Assembly: GCA_964411885.1 (NCBI GenBank)
Contig: CAYPMK010000002.1
Coordinates: 7,127 to 71,126 of the forward strand
Length of the DNA: 64,000 nucleotides
Direction of reading: 5' to 3'
Source of the DNA: JAKLHL01 sp964411885
GTDB taxonomy: Bacteria; Bdellovibrionota; JAFGOL01
Within the stretch, counting starts at the first letter, position 1; each line of letters opens with the position of its first letter. A program made the position numbers and the translations under genes. The notes under the pieces are model-generated. The model worked only from the letters and a program-made list of their open reading frames with translations. It did no database searches and was not told where the DNA came from. Positions 46,834 to 55,926 of the stretch are shown piece by piece.

Positions 46834-49800
46834 GCCATTCTGATCATCTTCTTTAGTTTTAATAATAATGCAGACGGTGCTATGCTACCTTTATTAGCAT
46901 AATCATTAGCACCATATTTATGATAATCCTCTATGTCCTTGAACCTAGACGAGTATAAAAGCACTGGTAGTTGATCTATAGATCTCTCTCTTCTTATTAT
47001 TTCTAAGAGCTCCAATCCATTTATCTCTGGCATCTCTATATCAAGTATTACAGCATCAACCTTATAATTCCTTATTACCTTTAAAGCCTGTTCCCATCCA
47101 CCAGCCTCTAATGTAATAAAACCTTCTTTGCCAAGTATGTCTTTAACTATTTTTCTTTCGTCTTGCAGATCATCAACTACCAAGATGGTCCTCTGTGATG
47201 GGTCCACAACACTACAAGTACTATTGTCATTTACGCCGCACAAATTGGCATTAGGTATTTCAAAATAGAACGTTGAGCCCTGCCCTTCTTTTGATTCTGC
47301 CCATATCTTTCCACCGTGGAGTTCACAGATCATTCTGGCTATAGCAAGTCCTATTCCATGCCCCTTCTGCCTATCTGTTTTTTCATTTACCTGTTCATAC
47401 TTGTCGAATATCAAAGCAAGTTTATCCTCTGGTATACCCCTTCCAAAATCCCTTATACTTAACCTTAAACTTCCATCAACCAGCAACGTATTTATTTCTA
47501 TCTTGCCATCTTTCTGCGTATACTTTAACGAGTTATCTAAAAGGTTACTTAAAACTTGTTTTAATTTATCATAATCAGCTGTAACCTCGTAATCCGCCTG
47601 TGTTAAATATTCAACCGTTACATTGTTAAGTTCGATTGCGCCTTTAAGGTCATCCACTACCTCTTGAACCATTAAAGAAACATTGAACTTCTTCATCTCT
47701 AGTTTTATATTACCATCTTCTAGTTTTTTTAAATTCAAAAGGTCGGTTATTAATTTAATACCTCTGTTAGCTTGCCTTAGTGACATCTGTGCATAGTCTT
47801 TTACTTGTTCAGAGATATTAGGTTCATCTAATAGCAAGCTCATTGACGTCTTAACTATCCCTAGCGGGCTTTTAAGATCGTGAGATGTAACAGACAAAAA
47901 TTCATCTTTAACTTTCATCGCCTTTTCCAAAGAATCTTTGGCTTGAGCAAGTTCAAATTCTATCTCCTTCCTGTGTGTTATGTCTTCTTTAACAGCAAGA
48001 TAGTTCATTATTTTTCCCTTATCATCAAAAACAGGTGCAATACTTGCCTGTTCCCAAAAAAATGTTCCATCTTTCTTTTTATTGTGGAACTCCCCTCTCC
48101 ATTCCTTACCAGAACTTATAGTATCCCACAGCTTCTTATAAGTCTCTGCAGGAAGCTCTCCTGATTTCAATATTCTAGGGTTCTTTCCGATCGCTTCTTG
48201 TAGTGTATAACCTGTTGTTTGAGTAAATTTTGGGTTAGCATACTCAATATTTCCATCTGTATTTGTAAGCACGACAGTGGCAGGGCTTTGTTCAACAGCA
48301 AGTGAAAGTCTTTTTACTTGTGCCTCTGTGCTTTTTCTTTCTGTAACATCAATAAGGATTCCATCAAGGTGCTCTATATTACCCTTTTCGTTCTTTACAG
48401 ATTTACCTTTTTCATAGACCCATTTAATAGTACCATCTTTGTGTAATATCCTGTATTCAAGTTCCCATGCATTATTAGTTTTAATAGCATCATTAATTAT
48501 ATTCTCCACGTACAAGGTATCTTCTGGATGTATAACACTTGAATATGATCTAACTTTGTTAAGAAGAAAATCAGCTGCTGGATAACCAGTCAAGACTTCA
48601 ACATCACTACTCAAGAAAGACATGGTCCAATACTTGTCAGGCAAACACCTATAGGTCGTACCTGGAATGTTTTCAACCATTGTCTTGAATTTTTTTTCAC
48701 TCTCTTTTAATTCATCACTCAGCTTTTTCTTTTCTGTAACGTCCCTTGCAGAAGAATAAACCATACCTTCTTGTTCAACAGTAGAATCCCATTCTATCCA
48801 AACATATGTCCCATCTTTTTTCTTGTACCTATTAGTAAAACTTTTTACCATTGATCCAGATAAAATTTGAGAAGCAACAGCAAGTGTTATTTCAACATCG
48901 TCTGGATGTACAAGATCTATATACATCTTATTCTCAAGTTCTTGAGGTTCATAACCAAGTATATGCCTACAAGCACTACTTATTTTCCTAAAACGACCAT
49001 CATTATCTGTAACACAAAGCATGTTAACAGATACATCAAAGAATCTCTCAAGCTCTTCTGTCTTTTCTTTAAGCAATCTTTCATCTGTAACTTTTTGTGT
49101 GACGTCTTCTATATTACTAATTAAATAGCTTTCACCATAAAGCTCTATCGGTACAGCATACATCAACCCGATTACATCTTTGCCCTTAGAACTTCTTGCA
49201 TTTATCTGAAGTTTTTCGGCAAAGCCCTGTTTTTCTACAAGCTCAACAAGCTTCTCCCTGTCTTTTGGATCTTTAAAAATATTAAGTTCAAGAGTGGTCT
49301 TACCTATTACATCTTTTTTTCTAAACTCTAGAATATTTAAAAACGTACTATTAACATCTATAATCCTACCATCTGAAAGCTTTGTTATAGCACTCATCAT
49401 GGGACTTTTTTCAAAGGCTTTAGAGAATTTTTCTTCACTCTTCCTAATAGTGATAGCAGATATCTTAGTAAGATAATATAAAGTGCTTATAGATAATATT
49501 AATATAAAAATAATGAAAGATACCACTATAGCGTCAAACCTGGCTCTTTTTATATCTAAGCTCCAGTTCTTAACAGATATGTCAAAACCAAGCATGCTCA
49601 AAGCCCGGCCAGTTTTAAAATCCTTAACAGGCACAAAAGCAGAAACCCAAGAACCCCACTGATCAGTATACGGACCAATAACAACATCCTGCTGTGTCTT
49701 AATAGCCTCTAATAATTCTACTGGAGGTTCTTTCCATTCATCTCCCGGAGCAGAATAATCCTTAGAACCAACAGGTTCAGCGTCTACCAAAAATATAATT

Positions 49801-50720
49801 CTACCTTTTTTATCCCTCTTTATCATATAAAGGAATCTTGCATCTTTATTCTCTTTCATGACATGATAGAATTGTTCTTTTAATCTTATATAATCTGGAT
49901 CTTTAAGATCTTGAATAGAGCCTGTGACCTTTATCACTCTTTCTGGGTTAACAGCAGCTGCAGCTGTCCTTGCTCTAGATAATAGTTCTTCACCAGATCT
50001 TTGCCCTTCTATTTTACCTGCATAATCAACAACAAGCCAGCTGGCCAAAAGAACAAATAGAAATATCACCAGCGATATATATATTTTTCTATTAACACCT
50101 ATTTGGTCGCTAACTACTTTCCTGAACCATCTCCACACGACAAGATTCATGAACATTATGTTTATAAAAGCCAAGAAATATATTTTTGTTACAATGGGAC
50201 TTTCTGAGGGAAATATTGCCACTACGAACTGCACAACTCCAAAGATAAAGATCGATATAGCCATGGCTCTAGAGCATGTTTTTCTCTCTATTGGAAAAGT
50301 CGTTAATATTACATACGCCAACCAAATGGATGATATTGGACCAACTATGGCCTCAATAAACATGTCTACGCCTTTTATTCCGTTGTAAAGAGCACCTAAC
50401 ACAACTACCAAAACAAAAAGTGATATGATCCAAGCAGTCCATCTTTGACGTCTTGCATATTGTATAAATATCAAGAAGGTTATAGACATGAACATTATTT
50501 CTAAAACAAAAAGATACGGTGAATAGTAGTCTTGGAAAGTCCTAATAACATACAGTAGTAAAGATAATAAAAAAGAAGTACTAGCAAAGCCAAGGTATAA
50601 CCAAAATTTATTCTCGGGTTGTACTCTTTGTAACAAAAAGCAAGTAGTCAATAGAGTTAGAAACCCTATGAAGTATGCAAAAAAAACAAAATCAAGGTTA
50701 GCTACTATAAAGGCGTCCAT
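46830..50720 (-). CDS. membrane hybrid histidine kinase with multiple PAS domains and receiver
   Basis: This 1296-residue protein has, in order: ~8 membrane helices (1-232), a periplasmic CHASE/Cache-like sensor (~233-395, with GPYTDQWGSWVSAFVPV), a further helix (~395-420), about four PAS domains (430-920, each with a DVT/DIT-like end), a histidine kinase core (H in VTSHDLKSPLG; N box NLLDNSLKY; G boxes DFGRGIPEDK, GHGIGLAIA) and a C-terminal receiver (Asp in AVILDIEMPEING). It begins 15 bp after the usher gene on the same strand, so it is likely part of the pilus operon. It probably signals to the adjacent NtrC-like regulator or through the detached receivers. Confidence 0.9.
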   Translation of the reverse strand: MDAFIVANLDFVFFAYFIGFLTLLTTCFLLQRVQPENKFWLYLGFASTSFLLSLLLYVIRTFQDYYSPYLFVLEIMFMSITFLIFIQYARRQRWTAWIISLFVLVVVLGALYNGIKGVDMFIEAIVGPISSIWLAYVILTTFPIERKTCSRAMAISIFIFGVVQFVVAIFPSESPIVTKIYFLAFINIMFMNLVVWRWFRKVVSDQIGVNRKIYISLVIFLFVLLASWLVVDYAGKIEGQRSGEELLSRARTAAAAVNPERVIKVTGSIQDLKDPDYIRLKEQFYHVMKENKDARFLYMIKRDKKGRIIFLVDAEPVGSKDYSAPGDEWKEPPVELLEAIKTQQDVVIGPYTDQWGSWVSAFVPVKDFKTGRALSMLGFDISVKNWSLDIKRARFDAIVVSFIIFILILSISTLYYLTKISAITIRKSEEKFSKAFEKSPMMSAITKLSDGRIIDVNSTFLNILEFRKKDVIGKTTLELNIFKDPKDREKLVELVEKQGFAEKLQINARSSKGKDVIGLMYAVPIELYGESYLISNIEDVTQKVTDERLLKEKTEELERFFDVSVNMLCVTDNDGRFRKISSACRHILGYEPQELENKMYIDLVHPDDVEITLAVASQILSGSMVKSFTNRYKKKDGTYVWIEWDSTVEQEGMVYSSARDVTEKKKLSDELKESEKKFKTMVENIPGTTYRCLPDKYWTMSFLSSDVEVLTGYPAADFLLNKVRSYSSVIHPEDTLYVENIINDAIKTNNAWELEYRILHKDGTIKWVYEKGKSVKNEKGNIEHLDGILIDVTERKSTEAQVKRLSLAVEQSPATVVLTNTDGNIEYANPKFTQTTGYTLQEAIGKNPRILKSGELPAETYKKLWDTISSGKEWRGEFHNKKKDGTFFWEQASIAPVFDDKGKIMNYLAVKEDITHRKEIEFELAQAKDSLEKAMKVKDEFLSVTSHDLKSPLGIVKTSMSLLLDEPNISEQVKDYAQMSLRQANRGIKLITDLLNLKKLEDGNIKLEMKKFNVSLMVQEVVDDLKGAIELNNVTVEYLTQADYEVTADYDKLKQVLSNLLDNSLKYTQKDGKIEINTLLVDGSLRLSIRDFGRGIPEDKLALIFDKYEQVNEKTDRQKGHGIGLAIARMICELHGGKIWAESKEGQGSTFYFEIPNANLCGVNDNSTCSVVDPSQRTILVVDDLQDERKIVKDILGKEGFITLEAGGWEQALKVIRNYKVDAVILDIEMPEINGLELLEIIRRERSIDQLPVLLYSSRFKDIEDYHKYGANDYANKGSIAPSALLLKLKKMIRMA

Positions 50721-50735
50721 TGATGCCCCTCCTAA

Positions 50736-53672
50736 TTATTTCCACTCCCAGCGTATCCCACTTAAAACATCCTCATTCCCTATCTTTATCATCATCGTAC
50801 TTGGCGGATCCTCTGTTCCAAGAAGTCTTAACTCATAATCACCAGCCGTTAATTTATCAACAACAAAACTACCATCCCTTAAAACTTTACCTGTAGAGAT
50901 AACTTTACCATCGCTCGTACGTACAGCCTCTACAATAAGACCCCTGCTTATTTTCCTGCCAACCAATCTGCCCTCTATAGCTCTTGCAGGCTCTGTTATT
51001 CTAGCAATATAAAGTGGTTTACTACCTATAGAATAATACCTACTTTCTGCTAATCCCTTAGAAGTCTTTTTCATAACAGGCGACTTCTTTTTATGAACTT
51101 TAGGACTTTTTATTTTCTGTTCTTCAACTTTATCTACGGTATCTAAAGACTCTGTAATCTTTCCTGTTTTTAAATTCCATCTAATACCGCTTATCCAATC
51201 CTCACCCTCTGGAATGTCTATCTCTAATGGAAGAACTTCTTTGTTATAACCTTTTATCCTTAATTCATATTTACCAGCTGTTAGTTTTTCTACTATAAAG
51301 AACCCATCAGCTTCCACCATGCCTTTACCTGCAACTGTACCATCTTTAACTCTTACAGCTTCTATATACATGTCATCTGATATCGTTTCGTCTTCTTCTA
51401 ATTCAAGTACTCCGTCTATCCCTGCCGTCCAAACAAGTTTTGGTTCCCAAACTATAGCAGTTCCCGGTCTAAACCTTACTACTTCAAATTCTTTTTCTGT
51501 TACCATACTTGCATCTAGGCTGTTAGGTTCAACCTTAGCAACAAATTTTTGATAAGGTGCTATAGCTGTTATCAAAAACTCACCATTCTCATCTGTAGTA
51601 GCAGATCTACTACCTGCCATTACCGTTGCTCCTTGAACAGGAACTACTTCTTGTTTTTCGTCACCAGACGGTGTCATTATCCTTCCACCAAGGGTACCTG
51701 TTCCAAATTCACTCCATATCTCTGGGCCCGGACTTGGACTAAGTATTCCATCAAGATCAAGGTGGAACCCAAAATATTTATCCCTAACTAAAGCACCCAC
51801 TGTTATGTTCCTAGTTATCCTGTAAGCTATATCTCCAACGAAAGATCCTTTGATAGTCTTGTCTGGTATACTAAAAGAGGCTGTAATATTCCAACCACGA
51901 CTAGCATAAGGGTCCCTTAATATAAGGCTCAAACTATTTATGGAATAAGGTTTCATCCATGTCCTAACAGCTTCAAAGACGGTGTTGTCTCCCAGTATTA
52001 CATCTATACCAGTTCTTGTACTTATCTGGTTTGCAGATATTTTTGGAAAAGTTTCTCTGAATTCAACAAATGGTTTGAATAACCTACTAAAATTATAGAT
52101 CACCTCTGCGCTAACAGCCCTTTGTTCAAAATCTTGCTCATACTCGTTCAAAAATTGGAATCTTCCTATACCAAGGGAATGCCTTACTGCCCAATATTCA
52201 CCAAGGTCCCTAAAATTCCTTAAGAACACCGGGGTTTCTTTATCATAATAACGATGTTCGAATTGAATAAAATTAGGATACAATAACGTTGTATTAACCC
52301 TAAAAGACCTATCTATATTCCTGCCAGTGAACAGTGCTTGGCCTAAAAAACTAATAGAGGGAAACGGCCTAAAAGCAAGATCACCCATAAAAGAAGCTCT
52401 GTCTGTATCTGGGAATTTAATAGGACTTAAACCTATTGTAGCCTCGTCTAGCACACCAAACCTTAAAGCCGCATAATTAAAACGTCCATAGAGTGTTTCT
52501 CCTGTAAACACCCTTTCTTCGAATTCACCTTGTTCAAGTATCATACCGTTATCGTCGGACATTACTATTTCTTTAATATCTTCTGATCCATCTGGATAAT
52601 ATATTTTTGCAATAACTCTACTTTGACCATCTACAACTACGTCATTAAAATTATAACGACCATCTGGGCCAGCTATAGTAGTCCCCATGTATATACCATC
52701 TCTATAAAGATCCACTTGTGCATTTGGGATAGCTCTTTCATTTATATCTATCTTACCTGTACCATATATTATTTCTCGACTATCAAATCTAAAACCGTTC
52801 TTGGCTGTAATGTTAGGTATCATAAGTGCGGCCTCTTCAAAGGTGGTGTTACCAAATTCCATAAGATCAAACCAACTCTTCTTTCTCCACGTATATGTCC
52901 AATAAGGCATTTTTGCTGTTACCTCTTTATCGTCGTAGGTAACAGGCCCTCCTGTTTGCAGAGTACCTTTAAGCACATCCACATTTAGATCATAGTTAAA
53001 ATCTGCGCCAATACTTTCTTGTGGCCTCTTGCGAAGGCTTAAATGATATTTAAATTCAGGCCTAAATTTACTATCAGGTTCTATAAGATCTGCTTTATCT
53101 ATAAGGTCTTTTTCTTTTTTATATGCTTCTGCTCTTTCTTTTTCTTGTTCTCTCATTCGTTGTCTATCAAACAACAATTTAAATTCTGGTATTACAGAAA
53201 GATAATAAGACCTAAGGTCCCACGTTGCTGTAAGAGGTAACCATTTTGACCAAATATCATATCTTAACCAGCATTTACCTTCTTGTGTTATAAAAGCATC
53301 GTCGGGCAAAGGTTCTTTAACAGCACCTTCTTCATAATCACCATATCTTAAGTTCTTTCCATCTATCCAAAAAATATTTTTTGATGGTTGTAAAGTTCCC
53401 TGACAATAACTACGAGATAAATTACACTTAACATCTGTAAGGTCTAAATACTTAGACAAGAACTCTTCTATATCAAGATAAGGCCTTTCTTGATCATCAG
53501 CAAGAACCCTATAAAAAGAATTACCTCTATTACTTGTTACTGTGACCATTATAAACGCTTCATTGAATTTTGAATCACTTAGTACTGGTTCAAGTACTCC
53601 GTCATCCTGACACAACACCGTCGTAGATAACAGAAAAACAAAACAAACAATTAATCTTTTTTTGAAGATCAT
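50736..53672 (-). CDS. outer-membrane usher-like protein of a chaperone-usher system
   Basis: This 978-residue protein has a signal peptide (1-21), an N-terminal domain with a Cys pair, a long basic/acidic helix (~165-200), and a barrel region of alternating strands (~215-690). Within it lies a usher-plug-like segment (NAQVDLYRDGIYMGTTIAGP, DGRYNFNDV, YYPDGSEDI). The C-terminus carries two ~70-residue copies of a beta-sandwich repeat, each ending SGIRW, with KLTAG(K/D)YELR. Ushers secrete and polymerise fimbrial subunits. The start overlaps the chaperone stop (ATGA). Identity is supported by chaperone and pilin neighbours; it is divergent from FimD/PapC, nearer the alternative types. Confidence 0.7.
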   Translation of the reverse strand: MIFKKRLIVCFVFLLSTTVLCQDDGVLEPVLSDSKFNEAFIMVTVTSNRGNSFYRVLADDQERPYLDIEEFLSKYLDLTDVKCNLSRSYCQGTLQPSKNIFWIDGKNLRYGDYEEGAVKEPLPDDAFITQEGKCWLRYDIWSKWLPLTATWDLRSYYLSVIPEFKLLFDRQRMREQEKERAEAYKKEKDLIDKADLIEPDSKFRPEFKYHLSLRKRPQESIGADFNYDLNVDVLKGTLQTGGPVTYDDKEVTAKMPYWTYTWRKKSWFDLMEFGNTTFEEAALMIPNITAKNGFRFDSREIIYGTGKIDINERAIPNAQVDLYRDGIYMGTTIAGPDGRYNFNDVVVDGQSRVIAKIYYPDGSEDIKEIVMSDDNGMILEQGEFEERVFTGETLYGRFNYAALRFGVLDEATIGLSPIKFPDTDRASFMGDLAFRPFPSISFLGQALFTGRNIDRSFRVNTTLLYPNFIQFEHRYYDKETPVFLRNFRDLGEYWAVRHSLGIGRFQFLNEYEQDFEQRAVSAEVIYNFSRLFKPFVEFRETFPKISANQISTRTGIDVILGDNTVFEAVRTWMKPYSINSLSLILRDPYASRGWNITASFSIPDKTIKGSFVGDIAYRITRNITVGALVRDKYFGFHLDLDGILSPSPGPEIWSEFGTGTLGGRIMTPSGDEKQEVVPVQGATVMAGSRSATTDENGEFLITAIAPYQKFVAKVEPNSLDASMVTEKEFEVVRFRPGTAIVWEPKLVWTAGIDGVLELEEDETISDDMYIEAVRVKDGTVAGKGMVEADGFFIVEKLTAGKYELRIKGYNKEVLPLEIDIPEGEDWISGIRWNLKTGKITESLDTVDKVEEQKIKSPKVHKKKSPVMKKTSKGLAESRYYSIGSKPLYIARITEPARAIEGRLVGRKISRGLIVEAVRTSDGKVISTGKVLRDGSFVVDKLTAGDYELRLLGTEDPPSTMMIKIGNEDVLSGIRWEWK

Positions 53673-54436
53673 CTAAGTTTACAGACTGTGGTGACCTTTT
53701 TTTGTTTTTCGTCCAATGGTATCCAACTTATCTTTATCTCTTTTTGTGTTTCTTCTGGCGACCAGTTCAAAAGAACATCTTTAGATGTTTGTCTTGTCAT
53801 AAAGATTTTTTCCTCTACAATACGTTTATCTTTATCGTCGTTAATAACAAGCCAGCCATCAAAACGCCAAAGACCACTATTAACTATATTCACTTTTGTT
53901 TTCTTGTTCACAACAGAACATGTTATAGAAAGATCAAACTTACCAGTCCCAACACTTCCATATACAACAACAGCCGTTTCGCTCTTAAAATCAAGCTTCA
54001 TGCTAAGGCCACCGTCTCCCTTCTTCTTGGACGTAACACTACTTGCCACATCAAGCATAGAAAAAAGTATATGAGACCTATATTCGCCGTCCTTAAGATC
54101 TGCAGGAGGTCTAACAGATACTCTTACCGTCCTCTGTTCGCCTGGGCTAAGTGATATAACTTTTGGACTCACCACCATGTTCTTAGATATATCGTCGTAG
54201 TTCTTGTCTTCTTTGGATATGGACCTTAATGGTGGCATAAATTTTGATCCAACTGGGAAAAATATTGGTGAAACAGACACTCGTATTCTTGCATCCCCAT
54301 TATTAGTTACTACAAAAGAGATGGTATTAGGTCTATTAAGCTTTATTTCTGCAGAAGTTGGTGCAACAAGAAAGGAATTAGCAGAGTGAATATCTGTCAT
54401 CAAACAAAAAGTAAACAAAAAGAAAAATATCCTCAT
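53669..54436 (-). CDS. PapD-like periplasmic pilus chaperone
   Basis: This 255-residue protein has a signal peptide (1-18) and two Ig-like domains. The first contains the chaperone hallmarks: SFVVTNNGDARIRVSV, ISLSPGEQRTVRVSVR and DGEYRSHILFSM (G1-strand-like region). It would bind pilin subunits by donor-strand complementation before delivery to the usher. GGGGGA five bases before the ATG at 54436 sets the start; an ATG at 54448 lies within the ribosome site. Translation is coupled to the usher gene. Confidence 0.75.
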   Translation of the reverse strand: MRIFFFLFTFCLMTDIHSANSFLVAPTSAEIKLNRPNTISFVVTNNGDARIRVSVSPIFFPVGSKFMPPLRSISKEDKNYDDISKNMVVSPKVISLSPGEQRTVRVSVRPPADLKDGEYRSHILFSMLDVASSVTSKKKGDGGLSMKLDFKSETAVVVYGSVGTGKFDLSITCSVVNKKTKVNIVNSGLWRFDGWLVINDDKDKRIVEEKIFMTRQTSKDVLLNWSPEETQKEIKISWIPLDEKQKKVTTVCKLR

Positions 54437-54450
54437 CACATCCCCCATTG

Positions 54451-54855
54451 TTAGTTATAAACAAGCCTTAAAGTAGCTGTACCAGAATAATCGCCCTCAT
54501 TTTTCTTATTAGTAATTTGGGCTCTTGCTCCAACTCTAATATTATTTAGGTTGCCTAAAGGATCAAAAACGGGAGTACCATTATTAACTTGAAAGTTACT
54601 TATAGTTATTTTGTTATTTGCTCCACCGCCGCCGTTAGTCATGTAAATAGTAGCTTGTCTAACTGTAATCCTAGCTGTTCTTCCTGCAGTACCTGTTGCA
54701 GAAAAAGTTGCAGCCCCTGCATCACTAACATTTACAATAGGATTAGAAGCAAGTCCCCATATTTGTACAGGAAAAACAAGGTCACTGAGCTTTGTTACAT
54801 TTTGAGCAAATAAAGTTCCTGAAAAGGAAACAATTAAAATAAATAAAATTTTCAT
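54451..54855 (-). CDS. DUF4402-type pilin-like protein, minor/tip candidate
   Basis: This 134-residue protein has a signal peptide (1-17, FA-QN) and the DUF4402 pattern: an early KLSDLVFPVQIWG, a central ATFSATGTAGR and the end GDYSGTATLRLVYN. It lies directly before the chaperone gene, 15 bp away. It is more divergent than the other pilins here, and its place next to the chaperone suggests a minor or tip subunit (inference). Confidence 0.7.
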   Translation of the reverse strand: MKILFILIVSFSGTLFAQNVTKLSDLVFPVQIWGLASNPIVNVSDAGAATFSATGTAGRTARITVRQATIYMTNGGGGANNKITISNFQVNNGTPVFDPLGNLNNIRVGARAQITNKKNEGDYSGTATLRLVYN

Positions 54856-54897
54856 TACGTCAATGATATAGAAAAAAACGGAACAGTAAAGAAAGAA

Positions 54898-55073
54898 TTA
54901 CTGATATATAACTCTTAAAGTGGCACTGCCCTTATATTCACNNNNNNNNNNNNNNNNNNNNNNNNNNNNNNNNNNNNNNNNNNNNNNNNNNNNNNNNNNN
55001 NNNNNNNNNNNNNNNNNNNNNNNNNNNNNNNNNNNNNNNNNCTTAAAAACAAAAGAAGGATAACTGAAAACAT
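54898..55073 (-). CDS. DUF4402-type pilin-like gene interrupted by gap
   Basis: The 3' part before the gap reads EYKGSATLRVIYQ and stop, matching the pilin C-terminal motif. Right of the gap, a GGGAGGG-preceded ATG at 55073 opens a signal-peptide start (MFSVILLLFL). Together they mark a fourth pilin paralogue type; at normal size (~130-150 codons) the gap would be ~350 bp, not 100. It heads the usher operon, 42 bp before the next pilin. Confidence 0.65.
54942..55041. other. assembly gap (100 N)
   Basis: The gap lies inside a pilin gene. Repeated pilin sequences nearby may have broken the assembly here. Confidence 0.99.
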
Positions 55074-55112
55074 CTGGGTTTGGCCCTCCCCTTTTTCCCT
55101 CTCTTTCTAACC

Positions 55113-55130
55113 TGTCTTACTATGTCATTA
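55113..55130. promoter_or_regulatory. TGTC half-sites over the usher-operon promoter
   Basis: TGTCTTAC (55113-55120) and TGTCATTA (55123-55130) have the same 10-bp spacing as at 45404-45421, and overlap the -10 and predicted start of the usher operon, a position suited to repression. Confidence 0.4.
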
Positions 55131-55155
55131 TATCATATACTTATAATAATATCAA
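55127..55155 (-). promoter_or_regulatory. sigma-70-type promoter of the usher operon
   Basis: On the minus strand TTGATA (55150-55155) and TATAAT (55127-55132) are separated by 17 bp. The predicted start is ~47 bases before the pilin ATG at 55073. Confidence 0.55.
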
Positions 55156-55242
55156 CTAATTATTATAAGTATATATTATCATTAGTGTTTTTACACAAAA
55201 TATTGAACATTTCAAGAACTTTTATTGTCTTAAAGATAAAAA

Positions 55243-55281
55243 GAAACCCACCGGAATTTTTTGGGGTTTCCGGCAGGTTTC
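55243..55281. terminator. intrinsic terminator between pilin genes
   Basis: A 14-bp stem (GAAACCCACCGGAA with two mismatches to its partner at 55268-55281) encloses a 11-base loop with a T run. It follows the pilin copy ending at 55318 on the minus strand and separates it from the usher operon. Confidence 0.6.
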
Positions 55282-55317
55282 AATATTAGACCAGGGAGGG
55301 CCAACCCCCTAATCAAC

Positions 55318-55758
55318 TTAGTTATAAACTACTCTCATCGTTGCTGTACCAGAATAGTTTCCATCTTCACTATTTGAAAGTACATGCGCTGTTGCTCCTA
55401 CCTTTATACCATTTGCATTACCGCTGTTGTCAAACGCTGTTGGCGCACTAACTACAAAGTTATCTACTGCTATTGATGTTGCTACCCCAGGTGCACTCAT
55501 GCTAATACTACTCTCTACTATTGAACTTGATATACTTCTGTTCTTTCCACCCTGTGCATTAAATGCTGCTGCACCAGTATCACTTGTCGCTACTGCTATA
55601 TCAAATGCTGATCCTGTCAATGTAGCATCTGGGAACAATAGATCCTGTACCTTGTCTATTGTAATTGGTTTGTAAAGTTTTAGTGTTACGTTAAAACTCC
55701 TGTCTGTTGCCATCGCCGTCGCACTTAACATCGCAATCATTATTAATAATTTTTTCAT
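55318..55758 (-). CDS. DUF4402-type major pilin-like protein, copy 1
   Basis: This 146-residue protein has a signal peptide (1-17, MA-TDR) and the DUF4402 pattern: KLYKPITIDKVQDLLFPDA, a central GAAAFNAQGGKNRSI, SIVESSISMSAPG and the end GNYSGTATMRVVYN. A purine-rich GGGGGAAAAGGG precedes the ATG. The product is identical to the copy at 56405. Its own sigma-54 promoter suggests high, inducible expression as a main fibre subunit. Confidence 0.8.
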   Translation of the reverse strand: MKKLLIMIAMLSATAMATDRSFNVTLKLYKPITIDKVQDLLFPDATLTGSAFDIAVATSDTGAAAFNAQGGKNRSISSSIVESSISMSAPGVATSIAVDNFVVSAPTAFDNSGNANGIKVGATAHVLSNSEDGNYSGTATMRVVYN

Positions 55759-55804
55759 GGCCCTTTTCCCCCTTTCTTTTCTTTTTAGGTTCTATTACCT
55801 ATAA

Positions 55805-55820
55805 TGCATTACATGTGCCA
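55805..55820 (-). promoter_or_regulatory. sigma-54 promoter, pilin copy 1
   Basis: On the minus strand the sequence is TGGCACATGTAATGCA, matching TGGCAC-N5-TTGCA except one base of the -12 box, with correct GG/GC spacing. The predicted start is ~36 bases before the ATG. Confidence 0.75.
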
Positions 55821-55895
55821 AAATTATTATTATATAGAATTTCAACAAGTTAAGCAAAATAAACAGCCTCTAAAGGCCTTAAAACTGACTTAACA

Positions 55896-55924
55896 TGTCT
55901 TATTTTGACTTACAAGATAGGACA
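55896..55924. promoter_or_regulatory. paired TGTC(T/C)TAT half-sites upstream of pilin copy 1
   Basis: TGTCTTAT on plus (55896-55903) and TGTCCTAT on minus (55917-55924) face each other, 75-105 bp upstream of the sigma-54 promoter. Confidence 0.5.
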
Positions 55925-55926
55925 TT

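Larger units (their letters stand above)
55314..55822. repeat. 509-bp exact direct duplication, copy 1
   Basis: This segment matches 56401-56909 base for base at a constant offset of 1087, covering the pilin gene, its ribosome site and its sigma-54 promoter. Identity ends abruptly on both sides. Confidence 0.9.

Noticed and set aside
53610..53672. Possible lipobox (TVLC) at the usher N-terminus
   Set aside because: The residue before Cys is Leu, not Gly/Ala/Ser, and ushers are barrels with ordinary signal peptides.
53688..54154. Long plus-strand open frames opposite the chaperone gene
   Set aside because: The chaperone on the minus strand has a signal peptide, family motifs and operon coupling; the opposite frames have neither motif nor ribosome site.
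55080..55289. 69-codon plus-strand open frame between pilin genes
   Set aside because: It has no ribosome site and covers the promoter, half-sites and terminator of the pilin region; composition is AT-rich noise.
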